DNA of 24,381 bases from the IMG/VR virus record IMGVR_UViG_3300022919_000011, positions 1 through 24,381 of that record; one strand, given 5' to 3'. The DNA comes from a virus. The stretch's first letter is position 1, and each line of letters starts with the position of its first letter. The notes under the pieces are model-generated. The model saw only the letters and a list, made by a program, of their open reading frames with translations, did not search any database and was not told the DNA's origin. Both the position numbers and the translations under genes were made by a program. Positions 12,307 to 20,825 of the stretch are shown in pieces.

Positions 12307-14735
12307 TGCCCGTCGCCGATAAGGTAACAGTCGAACTTGAACTGCTGGACGCGAAATATAAGTCCAAGCTAGATGCGAACGCGATTGTTTTCGACCGCCA
12401 AATGAAGCGGATGGAAAAGGACGCGCAAAAGGCTGCGGATCAAATCGAAGCCTCTCTAGGTCGCGTTCCTGATTCTCTTAAGGCTAAATACCGAGAACTC
12501 GGAGCCGACATCGGACGCTCGTTCGCGGGCATCTCTCGCGGCGCTCAATTGGCGTTCGGGGCGATCACCGCATATTCCCTGAAACTCGCATCCGACGCAG
12601 CCGAGATCGAATCGGCATTCCAAGTGGCTTTCGGGTCTGCCACGGAAGACGTTAAGACGTTTTCCGAGCAGCTTGGCGAAACGGCTGGACGTGATGCCGT
12701 CGTGTTGCGCGAGAGCATGACGCGGCTGCAACTTGTTCTGACAGGTACTGGAGTCGAAGCGAAAAAGTCCGCCGAACTCGTCAAGGCGCTTTCGACTGCT
12801 GGCGTTGATGCAGGTTCGCTGTTCAATACGTCCGATGCCGAAGCGCTGCAAAAAATCATCTCTGGTCTTACCGGCGAATCCGAACCGCTCAAGGCGTTCG
12901 GCGTCGTGCTGACTGAAGCGGCGGTTAAGGCAGAACTGTTGCGCCTTGGGTTCAAGGGCAATGTGGATGCTGCTTCCGAGGCATCAAAGGCTATCGCGCG
13001 CACTAATCTTATCCTTAAGGGCCTTGCCGTAGCCCAAGGCGACGCCGAACGGACATCGGGAAGCGCTGCGAACACGACAAAACGCATGACCGCCGAATTT
13101 AATAAGGCGGCTCGCGACCTGGGCACTGAATTATTGCCCGCCATGACGAAGCTTTTTGGCATCGCGACGGACGTTCTTACCGCGTTTAATAATCTGGACG
13201 GCGGGACGCAGGTTCTCGGCCTTGGGTTCCTTGCGTTGATCGCTGCTGGCGGGCCTATCGCGGGCATGATCGCTAATCTGGCGCGGCTGAGATTGATCGC
13301 TCTGGAAACTAAGGTTGCTCTTGCTGCCCTTGGCGTAGGTGGTGCGGGCGGTGCGGCGACTAGAGGATTGATCGCAGGGGGCGTCGCGGGGGCGGCTGGT
13401 CTTGGTGGCGCTCTATTAGTCGGAACTGGATCGTTCAAAGAACAGAACGAACGGACGCCCGAAGTCATCCGGTCAAATCTGGACGCTACCCGTCGCCTGC
13501 GTTCTGGCGATACCAGAACTATCCGATTTCTAGAACAGGAACTCGCTGGAGCTATACGCCAACGCGACCTCCGCACAAGCATGAACGAGATTGCCTACGG
13601 AACGGGAGCATATGCGCCTGGACCTAGCGCGGCAGACTCTGGCGTTGTTGGTGGGTTCGGACTAGGCGATCTTGCAAACGGCACCGCTAGCGGAGGGCGG
13701 GGAGGACGTGGGCGGGCTTCAACTGGACCGTCTGACCTAGAGATTGCGGCTAGACGCGCGGCTCTCGAATTGCAGAACAGCCTTAATCTAGCGGAGGCAG
13801 AGGGCCGTCGCGCGGATGCGGAAGGATATCGGCGTCAGATAGAGATTAATCAACTTACCGAGGAATTTGCCACCGCGCGGATCGATAACGCTCGCGCCCT
13901 TGCAACGGCTCAAGTTGATGCCATTCGCGCTGGCGAAAAGGCAGGCGAAGAAGCTGCTAAATTCGCGGAACAGTACCGCAAACAACTTGAGAAAGAGCAG
14001 GCGGAACTAGAGGCGATCAATCGTGAAAACGAAAGACGCCTTCAGTTTCAGCTTTCGCTTGCGCGGGCGTCTGGCGATGACGCTCGCATCCTTGCGCTGG
14101 AACGAGAACTGTCTTTGTTACAGCGTATAAATGACCTTGGCCCCGGTCGCGAAGGCGAGGCCCGCGCCGAGGAAGGCCAACTTAATCGCGCCGAAGATGA
14201 CGCTATTGCCCTTGATCGAGGCCGTGAGATGGCGCGGTCATTTATCGATGTGGTCCGGTCGGATAACATCGGACAGGCCATCGGGGACCGTTTCAAACAG
14301 GCCGCTTTTGATGGAATCGAATCATACCTAAGCCGCATCTTCGCATCGCTGTTCCAAAGTGGAGGACAAGGCGGGGGTAGCGGCATCAGTTCAATCATAT
14401 CTGCGGGCGCTAAAATCCTTGGGTTCGGTGGCGGTCGTGCATCGGGCGGTCCAGTGCGAGCCGGATTTAGCTACGACGTTGGCGAGAATGGACGCGAGAA
14501 ATTCGTTGCGCCTGCTAACGGGTTTATCATGCCGAATATGGGCGCGCAGGCCAAGTCGGCTAGCCCGCAATCGATCACGGTAAAGCAATCGTTCGACCTT
14601 ACCGGCGTGACGGGCGATGCGGCGATCTATGGCAATGTCAGTAGGATGATCGCGCAAGGTCAACGCCAGACACTCGCCATCGTGAAAACGTCCGCGCCAT
14701 CCGCTCAACTTGAGCAACGACTGCTGAGGGATTGA
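12306..14735 (+). CDS. Tail tape measure protein
   Basis: The protein has 809 residues and starts in a TAATG overlap. The order is an N-terminal charged helix (residues 1-70); a tape-measure core with AEIESAFQVAFGSATEDVKT near residue 98 and GLTGESEPLKAFGVVLTEAA near residue 188; hydrophobic segments at about 301-330 and 345-375; a Gly-rich linker; a long coiled coil at about 491-609; and a C-terminus with ASGGPVRAGFSYDVGENGRE as in lambda-type tapes. At about 0.15 nm per residue it predicts a tail near 120 nm, which points to a siphovirus. No lytic transglycosylase or peptidase domain is visible. Confidence 0.93.
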   Translation: MPVADKVTVELELLDAKYKSKLDANAIVFDRQMKRMEKDAQKAADQIEASLGRVPDSLKAKYRELGADIGRSFAGISRGAQLAFGAITAYSLKLASDAAEIESAFQVAFGSATEDVKTFSEQLGETAGRDAVVLRESMTRLQLVLTGTGVEAKKSAELVKALSTAGVDAGSLFNTSDAEALQKIISGLTGESEPLKAFGVVLTEAAVKAELLRLGFKGNVDAASEASKAIARTNLILKGLAVAQGDAERTSGSAANTTKRMTAEFNKAARDLGTELLPAMTKLFGIATDVLTAFNNLDGGTQVLGLGFLALIAAGGPIAGMIANLARLRLIALETKVALAALGVGGAGGAATRGLIAGGVAGAAGLGGALLVGTGSFKEQNERTPEVIRSNLDATRRLRSGDTRTIRFLEQELAGAIRQRDLRTSMNEIAYGTGAYAPGPSAADSGVVGGFGLGDLANGTASGGRGGRGRASTGPSDLEIAARRAALELQNSLNLAEAEGRRADAEGYRRQIEINQLTEEFATARIDNARALATAQVDAIRAGEKAGEEAAKFAEQYRKQLEKEQAELEAINRENERRLQFQLSLARASGDDARILALERELSLLQRINDLGPGREGEARAEEGQLNRAEDDAIALDRGREMARSFIDVVRSDNIGQAIGDRFKQAAFDGIESYLSRIFASLFQSGGQGGGSGISSIISAGAKILGFGGGRASGGPVRAGFSYDVGENGREKFVAPANGFIMPNMGAQAKSASPQSITVKQSFDLTGVTGDAAIYGNVSRMIAQGQRQTLAIVKTSAPSAQLEQRLLRD

Positions 14736-14736
14736 T

Positions 14737-15411
14737 ATGGCAGTCCTGACGTTCCCCTATGACATTATCAAAATCCGTGACTTCTCCCTCGATATTCAGG
14801 GCCAAGTGATCAGCGGAGGCATCACGCAATCCGGCCAACAACAGGTCGTGAACGCGACGGGCGGCGGTCTGTGGGCGCTCAAGATCGATTGCGCGACACT
14901 GCGGACGCCAGAACAAGTCAGGGCATGGCGCATCATTCAATACGGTTCGCAGGGCGGCGTCGTGGCCGTCAACGTGGCGATTTGCGACCTTAGACACGCG
15001 CCTGTGTCTGGCGTTCCTCATAGCGATCTGACGCCATTTTCCGATACGTCGCTTTATCGCTGGTACGGGGTCGTTGCCGAACTTGCATTGAGTGCGTCGC
15101 TGCGGGCGACATCGGCTGTCATTTCGTTCGCGGGCGGGGCGATTCCGAAGGGCGGCGAGTTTTTCTCGCTCCCTTATGGTGATGACCAACACGAGTTACA
15201 CGTCATTACGTCTGTCGCACCTTTCGGGTCAAACTACGCCGTGACGTTCGTTCCGCCGCTAAGGGCCGCTCATGCGGCGGGTGAAGCGGTGGAATTTAAG
15301 CACCCGATGTGTACCTATCGCCTCGCTAACCAGGGATCGATGTCTCATACCTTATCGTCAGGGAAGCGCATCGACGCGCCGTCCGCGACGTTTATCGAGG
15401 CGTTCACATGA
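14737..15411 (+). CDS. Distal tail-type protein
   Basis: The protein has 224 residues and begins one base after the tape measure stop. The first half (MAVLTFPYDIIKIRDFSLDI, GGGLWALKIDCATLRTPEQVRAW) is beta-rich with a pattern of substitution around Trp typical of distal-tail or baseplate ring proteins. The second half includes an inserted beta domain (GGEFFSLPYGDDQHELHVIT). Placement directly after the tape measure is the position of Dit/gpM proteins. It does not show the DUF2460 motif of GTA gp12. The assignment is by position and pattern. Confidence 0.6.
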   Translation: MAVLTFPYDIIKIRDFSLDIQGQVISGGITQSGQQQVVNATGGGLWALKIDCATLRTPEQVRAWRIIQYGSQGGVVAVNVAICDLRHAPVSGVPHSDLTPFSDTSLYRWYGVVAELALSASLRATSAVISFAGGAIPKGGEFFSLPYGDDQHELHVITSVAPFGSNYAVTFVPPLRAAHAAGEAVEFKHPMCTYRLANQGSMSHTLSSGKRIDAPSATFIEAFT

Positions 15412-16001
15412 ATATCAACGCCCTTGTGAAGGCCCAAATTGACGGTCGGCTTATCCGTATGTCATGGCTGGTTCGACTTGCCACCGAAGAGCCCGTTCGC
15501 GTGTGGTTTGGAATTGGCGATATAGAACACGGAATTGATGCAGTCGAGACAGAAGGCGGGATTTACAAAGGTATCGGGACGCTTCTCGAAATGCCCCCGT
15601 TGCAACAACTGACGAACGGAACTGCTGAACGTATCGACCTATCCATGAGCGGCGTCAGTGCGGAAATCGTCGCCCTTGCCGATGCTGATGCGCCAGAAGT
15701 CAGGTCCAAGCGCGTCGATATCGGTATCATGTTTTTCGATGAAGACTGGCAACCGCTCTCTGATACGATGTGGGTGTGGTCGGGAGAGGCGGATGTTATA
15801 AAAACGTCGTCGCAATCGTCCGCCGATTTCACCCGTACTCGCACCGTCACGCTGTCTATAGGGTCCGATCTTACGGGCCGTCGTCGCCCCAAACTGTCGT
15901 ACTGGACGCGGGCGCAACAACGTCGTCGCTCGCCCGATGATGCATTCTGCGACCGGACGGCGATCTATTCTCAAGGGTCGAGTATCAAATGGCCCCCCTA
16001 A
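15408..16001 (+). CDS. Baseplate hub-type tail protein (gpL/GTA gp13 position)
   Basis: The protein has 197 residues and starts in an ATGA overlap. Beta strands dominate (VRVWFGIGDIEH, IDLSMSGVSAEIVAL, SKRVDIGIMFFDEDWQPL), and the C-terminal segment GRRRPKLSYWTRAQQRRRSPDDAF matches the conserved end of phage hub proteins that precede an NlpC/P60-like gene. A single Cys is present, not the Cys cluster of iron-sulphur tail proteins. It overlaps the next gene by 13 bp. It likely joins the tube end to the gpJ-like tip. Confidence 0.62.
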   Translation: MNINALVKAQIDGRLIRMSWLVRLATEEPVRVWFGIGDIEHGIDAVETEGGIYKGIGTLLEMPPLQQLTNGTAERIDLSMSGVSAEIVALADADAPEVRSKRVDIGIMFFDEDWQPLSDTMWVWSGEADVIKTSSQSSADFTRTRTVTLSIGSDLTGRRRPKLSYWTRAQQRRRSPDDAFCDRTAIYSQGSSIKWPP

Positions 16002-16387
16002 CAGAATTCCTGGACGAAATGGCCGAGCGAGGATGGCAATGGGGGGATCGAGACTGTCTGTTGTGGCTGGGTCTCTGGTCGGAGCGCGTCACCGGAATAG
16101 ACGGCGGCGCACCGTGGCGTGGTCGCTATCGCACGGCCTTGGGGTGCGTCAGAACACTGAACAAGTCTGGTGGAATGGTCGCCTGTATCGAACGTGGCGC
16201 GAAGCTATCCGGCATGGTGGAAACGACGACGGCGAAACCGGGCAACGTCGGCCTGATATGGGCCATGACGCATAAGGGACCGCGCGAGGTCGGTGCGATT
16301 TGCACGGGGCCGAGGTGGGCGGTTCTCATGGACGAAGGGCTTAAAACCGTTCGCGCGAACCCTATTCGTCAATGGGGATTTGTGTAA
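15989..16387 (+). CDS. NlpC/P60-like Cys peptidase-family tail protein (DUF6950-like)
   Basis: The protein has 132 residues. The N-terminal WGDRDCLLWLGLWSERVTG holds the conserved D-C (Cys23) at the start of a helix, and RGRYRTALG, GNVGLI and AICTGPRWAVLMDE follow in the order of the DUF6950/NlpC-like group. His91 in MTHKG is a candidate catalytic partner. Proteins at this site (lambda gpK, GTA gp14 position) are thought to trim peptidoglycan during DNA entry, although the small DUF6950 type has not been shown to be active to my knowledge. It overlaps the neighbours on both sides. Confidence 0.72.
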   Translation: MAPLTEFLDEMAERGWQWGDRDCLLWLGLWSERVTGIDGGAPWRGRYRTALGCVRTLNKSGGMVACIERGAKLSGMVETTTAKPGNVGLIWAMTHKGPREVGAICTGPRWAVLMDEGLKTVRANPIRQWGFV

Positions 16388-18531
16388 TGCCTCAAGCTAT
16401 CCCGGCCATCATTGCGACCGTCAAGGCAGCTTATACGGCGGCGCAGGCTTTTGTGGCGTCTGGATTGACGGCTGTTGGCGTTCCGGCTGGGGCCGCTGCC
16501 GCTGCTGCTGCCGTTATCGTGGATACAACGATTCAACTCGCCATCGGCACGGCTATCGGAGCAATTTCCCGCCCCTCAATCCCAGACCCTGAATTTGCCC
16601 GGACGAACAAGAAACAGGCAATCCCGGAGCGCGTATCAGGATACGGTCGCGTCCGTCTGGGCGGCGCGTATATGCTTTACGAAGCGCAAGACAAGCTCGC
16701 TTTTAACGTGTTTGCTGCCCATGACGGCATGATTGATGCGTGGGAAACGCTTTACCTGAATGATTATGTTGAAACGGTCATCGGCGGATTAGCGACGGGC
16801 GGGTTTGTCCAACGCGGCGCAGATCGTCGGTACGGACCTAACGACATGGTGCAAATCCATACGCGGGTTGGGCATCCGACCGAAACCCGTTATGCACCGA
16901 TCACCGATACGTCTATTTGGCCGACGAACGCACGTGGGGACGGCATCGCATCATTCATGATGGTCGCCCGATCTCACAAAACAAGCGAGTTCCTGATCGA
17001 CTATCCGAATGGCCTTCCGCAACCGTCTATCGTGGGGCGTCTGCAATTGTGTTGGAATCCTCGGCTTGGTCCGCGAGGAGTGATCACAGACGATGACGAC
17101 AAGCGCGCGTCGGCAACGTGGGAGTGGACGCTAAACCCGCCGCTGCAACTGCTTGACTACATGACGAACCCGGAAACAGGAATGGGATTCCCTATCTCCC
17201 GTTTCTTGCCAAGGATAGACACATGGATCGAGGCGGCGAACGTCTGCGATGAAGCTGTTGACCTAAAGGCGGGCGGGACTATTCCGCGCTATCAGGCGTC
17301 AGGCGTTTATCTGCATTCGACACCTCCCGCCGATGTCATTCGCACAATGCTAAGCACGTTTGACGGATGGCTCGCGCAGGATTCCAGTGGCGTCTATATC
17401 GTCCAGGCTGGTAAATATTACCCGCCAACGGTCACGATCACCGACGAACATATTATCAGCCTTGATCGACAGTTTTACATCGAGGACGAGCGCGCCGTTA
17501 ACGAATATACGGTGTCGTTCACTGATCCCGCGTTTGATTACACGGAGGTCGAAACGACGCCGTACCGCAATCAGGCGGACATTGATATTCGCGGCGAGGT
17601 CAGAACCGAAAAGCTTTCGATGCCGTGGGTCACGAACAATAGCCAAGCGCAACGCCTCGCAAAGATTGCGATGCATAAGGCTGTCGCTCCAATCAGCGGA
17701 ACTCTTGTCACCACACTGGACGGACTTCGTGCTTATAGCGAGCGACGCATTCGTATTCAGTCGCCATCCGATTCTGTGGTCATGGCCGATATCGTGGTCG
17801 ATATTTTGCCGATCACGATTAACTCCGACATGAGCGTGACCATCCCTTTCCGGTCATGCGATCCTGACGGCTACGAATGGGATGCGGATACCGAAGAAGG
17901 CGACGGGGCAGGCGACGACACGCGACCTGACCTTGAGCCCGTATCTGTTCCTGATATCGAAAACATTGAGGCGTTTGATATCGACGTAGGGTCGGCACGG
18001 TTGCGGATATTTGTTGACGGTGAAATCGGCAGTTCATATTCGACGCAATGGCGTATTGTCGGAACTTCGGTATGGTCAACGGCGGTCAGTCAGGAACTCG
18101 TGGCCGATACGCCGTTCCCATATTTTGAAACTGGCCTTGTTTCGGCATCTTCACTTGAGGTGCAGATTGCCGCCGTAACCCCTAGCGGGGCGCTGTCCGA
18201 CTGGTCCGATATCGTGACTATCGACGCATCGGTTTCCGTGCCGTCGCCCCCAACGTCACTTACGGCGAACGATGACGTGGGGGCGGCGATCATCGCGTGG
18301 AGCAATCCGACATCGCCCGTATTCGCACAATCGCGGGTCTACAGGGCAACGACAGGTGGTGGGTTCGGTATCGCTATTGACGTGTCTGGTGCGATATCGG
18401 GGGCAATCGGAACCCTCGATTCGTTCACGGATGTGGTTGCACCTGGAAACTACGATTATTGGGTCGCGGCAGAGACGGCAGCGAGCGTTTCGAGCGGCCC
18501 AGCCGGTCCAGCATCCGTGACCGTGACGTGA
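16387..18531 (+). CDS. Tail tip / host-specificity protein (gpJ-like, FnIII-containing)
   Basis: The protein has 714 residues and starts in a TAATG overlap; an ATG five codons upstream is in frame but less likely. Residues 1-63 form an Ala-rich hydrophobic segment (AAAAAAAVIVDTTIQLAIG) usual at the start of gpJ-type proteins. The middle carries the Phage-tail_3 pattern with NPETGMGFPISRFLPRIDTW near residue 260. Residues about 523-615 and 617-714 look like two fibronectin type III-like domains (VPSPPTSLTA, NYDYWVAAET). It forms the tail tip below the hub and anchors the receptor-binding proteins. Confidence 0.84.
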   Translation: MPQAIPAIIATVKAAYTAAQAFVASGLTAVGVPAGAAAAAAAVIVDTTIQLAIGTAIGAISRPSIPDPEFARTNKKQAIPERVSGYGRVRLGGAYMLYEAQDKLAFNVFAAHDGMIDAWETLYLNDYVETVIGGLATGGFVQRGADRRYGPNDMVQIHTRVGHPTETRYAPITDTSIWPTNARGDGIASFMMVARSHKTSEFLIDYPNGLPQPSIVGRLQLCWNPRLGPRGVITDDDDKRASATWEWTLNPPLQLLDYMTNPETGMGFPISRFLPRIDTWIEAANVCDEAVDLKAGGTIPRYQASGVYLHSTPPADVIRTMLSTFDGWLAQDSSGVYIVQAGKYYPPTVTITDEHIISLDRQFYIEDERAVNEYTVSFTDPAFDYTEVETTPYRNQADIDIRGEVRTEKLSMPWVTNNSQAQRLAKIAMHKAVAPISGTLVTTLDGLRAYSERRIRIQSPSDSVVMADIVVDILPITINSDMSVTIPFRSCDPDGYEWDADTEEGDGAGDDTRPDLEPVSVPDIENIEAFDIDVGSARLRIFVDGEIGSSYSTQWRIVGTSVWSTAVSQELVADTPFPYFETGLVSASSLEVQIAAVTPSGALSDWSDIVTIDASVSVPSPPTSLTANDDVGAAIIAWSNPTSPVFAQSRVYRATTGGGFGIAIDVSGAISGAIGTLDSFTDVVAPGNYDYWVAAETAASVSSGPAGPASVTVT

Positions 18532-18551
18532 CCCGGAATATAGGCTAGAAC
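18523..18551 (+). promoter_or_regulatory. Promoter candidate for the tailspike gene
   Basis: GTGACGT (18523-18529) is followed after 14 nt by GCTAGAAC (18544-18551). The -10 matches the Caulobacter-type GCTANAWC consensus at every informative position and the -35 matches 5 of 7. It spans the stop of the gpJ-like gene and lies 36 nt before the tailspike ATG, in one of the few real gaps of the tail operon. Confidence 0.52.
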
Positions 18552-18587
18552 AATCATGCAGCGTCGGATGACGGAGCGAGGGCTAAA

Positions 18588-20789
18588 ATGGGACTGATTT
18601 CAACGAGGGCGAATACCGTTTGGCGTGACGGCGCGCCCGCTAATCCGCATTTCCCCGTAAAGCCTGAAATCCGCGAACTTTTCGGCATCGTGGACGCCAT
18701 TGCTGGCGCGACGAGCGAGAGCGCCGCTGATGCCGCTGCGTCCGCTCAAGCGGCTGAATTCTATGCGGCTGCGGCGGCTGCGGCCATCGGTCAAATCGTC
18801 CCGTCGTATCTGGAATTTCATCACACCGGAAACGGCGTGACGACATCGTTTGCCATGGCGCAGGCCGTCCAGTCTGGCAACGAAGGGTCTGTGCTCGTCG
18901 CGGTCGCGGGCGTGGTGCAGATTGGGACGTATAGTTGCGACGGTAGTGTAAATCTCGTTTTCGATACCGCTCCTGCTAACGGCGCGGAAATCCACGGCGT
19001 CCACATTGCGAACTCGGTAGCGCTCGCTATCGCGCCAAACGACCGCGCTGTTGTTGATGATGGTCGCGCGCTTTCCACGACGGACCGGGCTGAGCGGTTT
19101 CCTGATTTTTATGACAAGGCCACGGTATACAAGGATGGATCGTCCAACGACGGCCCTGGTATCGAGGCGGCGTTTGATGTTGGCCCTGTGTGGACCCACG
19201 CGAACGGAATTGTGCGGATCGAGAGTGACACGACTATCCCAGCCGGAACTCTTACGACTATCGGGTCAGGTCAGTTTTTCGTCGCATCTGGCAAAACGCT
19301 GACGATCAACGGCGTATTCAACGCGCGAATGGATAGTCAGGTATTCATCCTTGAAGACGATACGGCGTCGGTTATCGGTCTCGATTGGGTGTCGCCTGAG
19401 ATGTTCGGCGCAGTCGGTGACTTCGATGAGTCGCGAGCCGCCGACGCCACCTACACGACCTACACGGACAACACGGACGCGATTAACGCGGCGGTGCGAT
19501 GTGTCCTTGGTGCGGGCGGTTCCGAGGGTGCGTCACGAACGCCTACGGTTCAGTGTCTGGATCGTGCGTATGGGATCGACGGCATCGTTCTTATCCAGCC
19601 TGCGCTAGGCGCTCCGTTTGAGTTTCGGGGCACTGGATGGGTTATCGCAGGATCGGGAACGCGGTTCTACTCCGGTGATGGTACGGGATGTATCATGGTG
19701 ACTGGCGGCGCTCCGTTTTCCAATCCTAATGCCTTTGTGCAGTTCAAGCTTTCTTCTTTTTCCATTCTTACGTCAGCCGATCCTGCGCCAGTTGGGCTTA
19801 CGATTGCAGGCGACGGCGGGGTTACGGACAAGGTTTTGTCTGGCCTCATGTCGAATATCGTTGAAAACGTATTCATTGGCGACTTTGAAATCGGCTATAA
19901 AATTGCAAGCGTTTCCAAGCTTCGTCTGAAAAACTGCACCGGGCTATCTGGCGCAGTCTATGGCGTTAACTGCGAAATCACCGTGACGACGGGCGGGTCT
20001 AATACGTCAGATATTGCCTTTGAGGGATGTCTTTTCAGCCAGCCAACGGGCGGCGGAACAGGCGGGAAGGCTGTTTATATTCATAACGACGACGTTTCTG
20101 GTTCGGCTGCTGCATCGGCTAACGTGCGAGGAATCAACTTTGATGACGACTGCCAGCTTTACGGTGGATCGGGCGGATGGTCGCTCTATATTCTTGGTCG
20201 CGCGAGCGTCAGTAAGGCCAAAAACCTTGGGGATATCTGGACTTCGCCAGGGACGAAACTACAGGGTTCGGGTGACTTGTCTTCGTCAGGTGGCGTTTTT
20301 GTCAACGCCATAGACGGTGCAAAGGTTTCCAGTCTAAATGTAATAAACACTCAAATTGAGGGATTTAACGGCCCCGCAATTCAAGTGCAAATATCAACAA
20401 CTGGTGCTGTTTTCGGCGATGTGAGTGATGTAAAAATCATTGGTAATACGTTCCGGTACTGCCTTAACCAAAGCATCATTCTTGATGGCGTCGTTGGTTA
20501 TGTCGTCACCGGAAATACGCAACAGTATTGTGGTGCGAACGCGGCCCCTGCTGCTGAGCATATGTATTTTAGAAATTCGTTCGGCAGAGTTAGAGACAAC
20601 ATTACATCTCACGATGATACTTTATGGCCTGGACTTTTGCGAGGCGTCACGATCACTGGAAGCGCTACCAAAACTACGTACCTTTCGGGAAACGCTATGG
20701 GAACGAGTTCTGCCAAAACTATTGAAGCCAGCGCGACCGGACTTGCGACCGACAGCACAGAACAACCCTCAACGTTGAGCCTAGTCTAA
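18588..20789 (+). CDS. Tailspike/tail fibre with beta-helix body
   Basis: The protein has 733 residues. The order is an N-terminal attachment segment (MGLISTRANTVWRDG, VKPEIRELFGIVDAI); an Ala-rich helix at about 43-72; a beta adaptor at about 80-155 (NGVTTSFAMAQAV, GSVLVAVAGVVQIGTY); then from about residue 265 the entry motif PEMFGAVGDFDES followed by DAINAAVRCVLG, the usual start of a pectate-lyase-like beta-helix. The later part (ENVFIGDFEIGYKI, LRLKNCTGLSGAVYGVNC, VKIIGNTFRYCLNQSIILDG) shows rungs of that fold. It is probably a trimeric receptor-binding protein or surface-polysaccharide depolymerase; I see no certain catalytic residues. GAGGG lies shortly before the ATG. Confidence 0.82.
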   Translation: MGLISTRANTVWRDGAPANPHFPVKPEIRELFGIVDAIAGATSESAADAAASAQAAEFYAAAAAAAIGQIVPSYLEFHHTGNGVTTSFAMAQAVQSGNEGSVLVAVAGVVQIGTYSCDGSVNLVFDTAPANGAEIHGVHIANSVALAIAPNDRAVVDDGRALSTTDRAERFPDFYDKATVYKDGSSNDGPGIEAAFDVGPVWTHANGIVRIESDTTIPAGTLTTIGSGQFFVASGKTLTINGVFNARMDSQVFILEDDTASVIGLDWVSPEMFGAVGDFDESRAADATYTTYTDNTDAINAAVRCVLGAGGSEGASRTPTVQCLDRAYGIDGIVLIQPALGAPFEFRGTGWVIAGSGTRFYSGDGTGCIMVTGGAPFSNPNAFVQFKLSSFSILTSADPAPVGLTIAGDGGVTDKVLSGLMSNIVENVFIGDFEIGYKIASVSKLRLKNCTGLSGAVYGVNCEITVTTGGSNTSDIAFEGCLFSQPTGGGTGGKAVYIHNDDVSGSAAASANVRGINFDDDCQLYGGSGGWSLYILGRASVSKAKNLGDIWTSPGTKLQGSGDLSSSGGVFVNAIDGAKVSSLNVINTQIEGFNGPAIQVQISTTGAVFGDVSDVKIIGNTFRYCLNQSIILDGVVGYVVTGNTQQYCGANAAPAAEHMYFRNSFGRVRDNITSHDDTLWPGLLRGVTITGSATKTTYLSGNAMGTSSAKTIEASATGLATDSTEQPSTLSLV

Positions 20790-20825
20790 TGAATATCGCC
20801 AACACCAAAGTAAGGATTGCCTGAG

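Noticed and set aside
12306-14735. Lytic transglycosylase or peptidase domain in the tape measure
   Set aside because: No catalytic motif or insertion was visible. The length is explained by core, hydrophobic, linker and coiled-coil parts.
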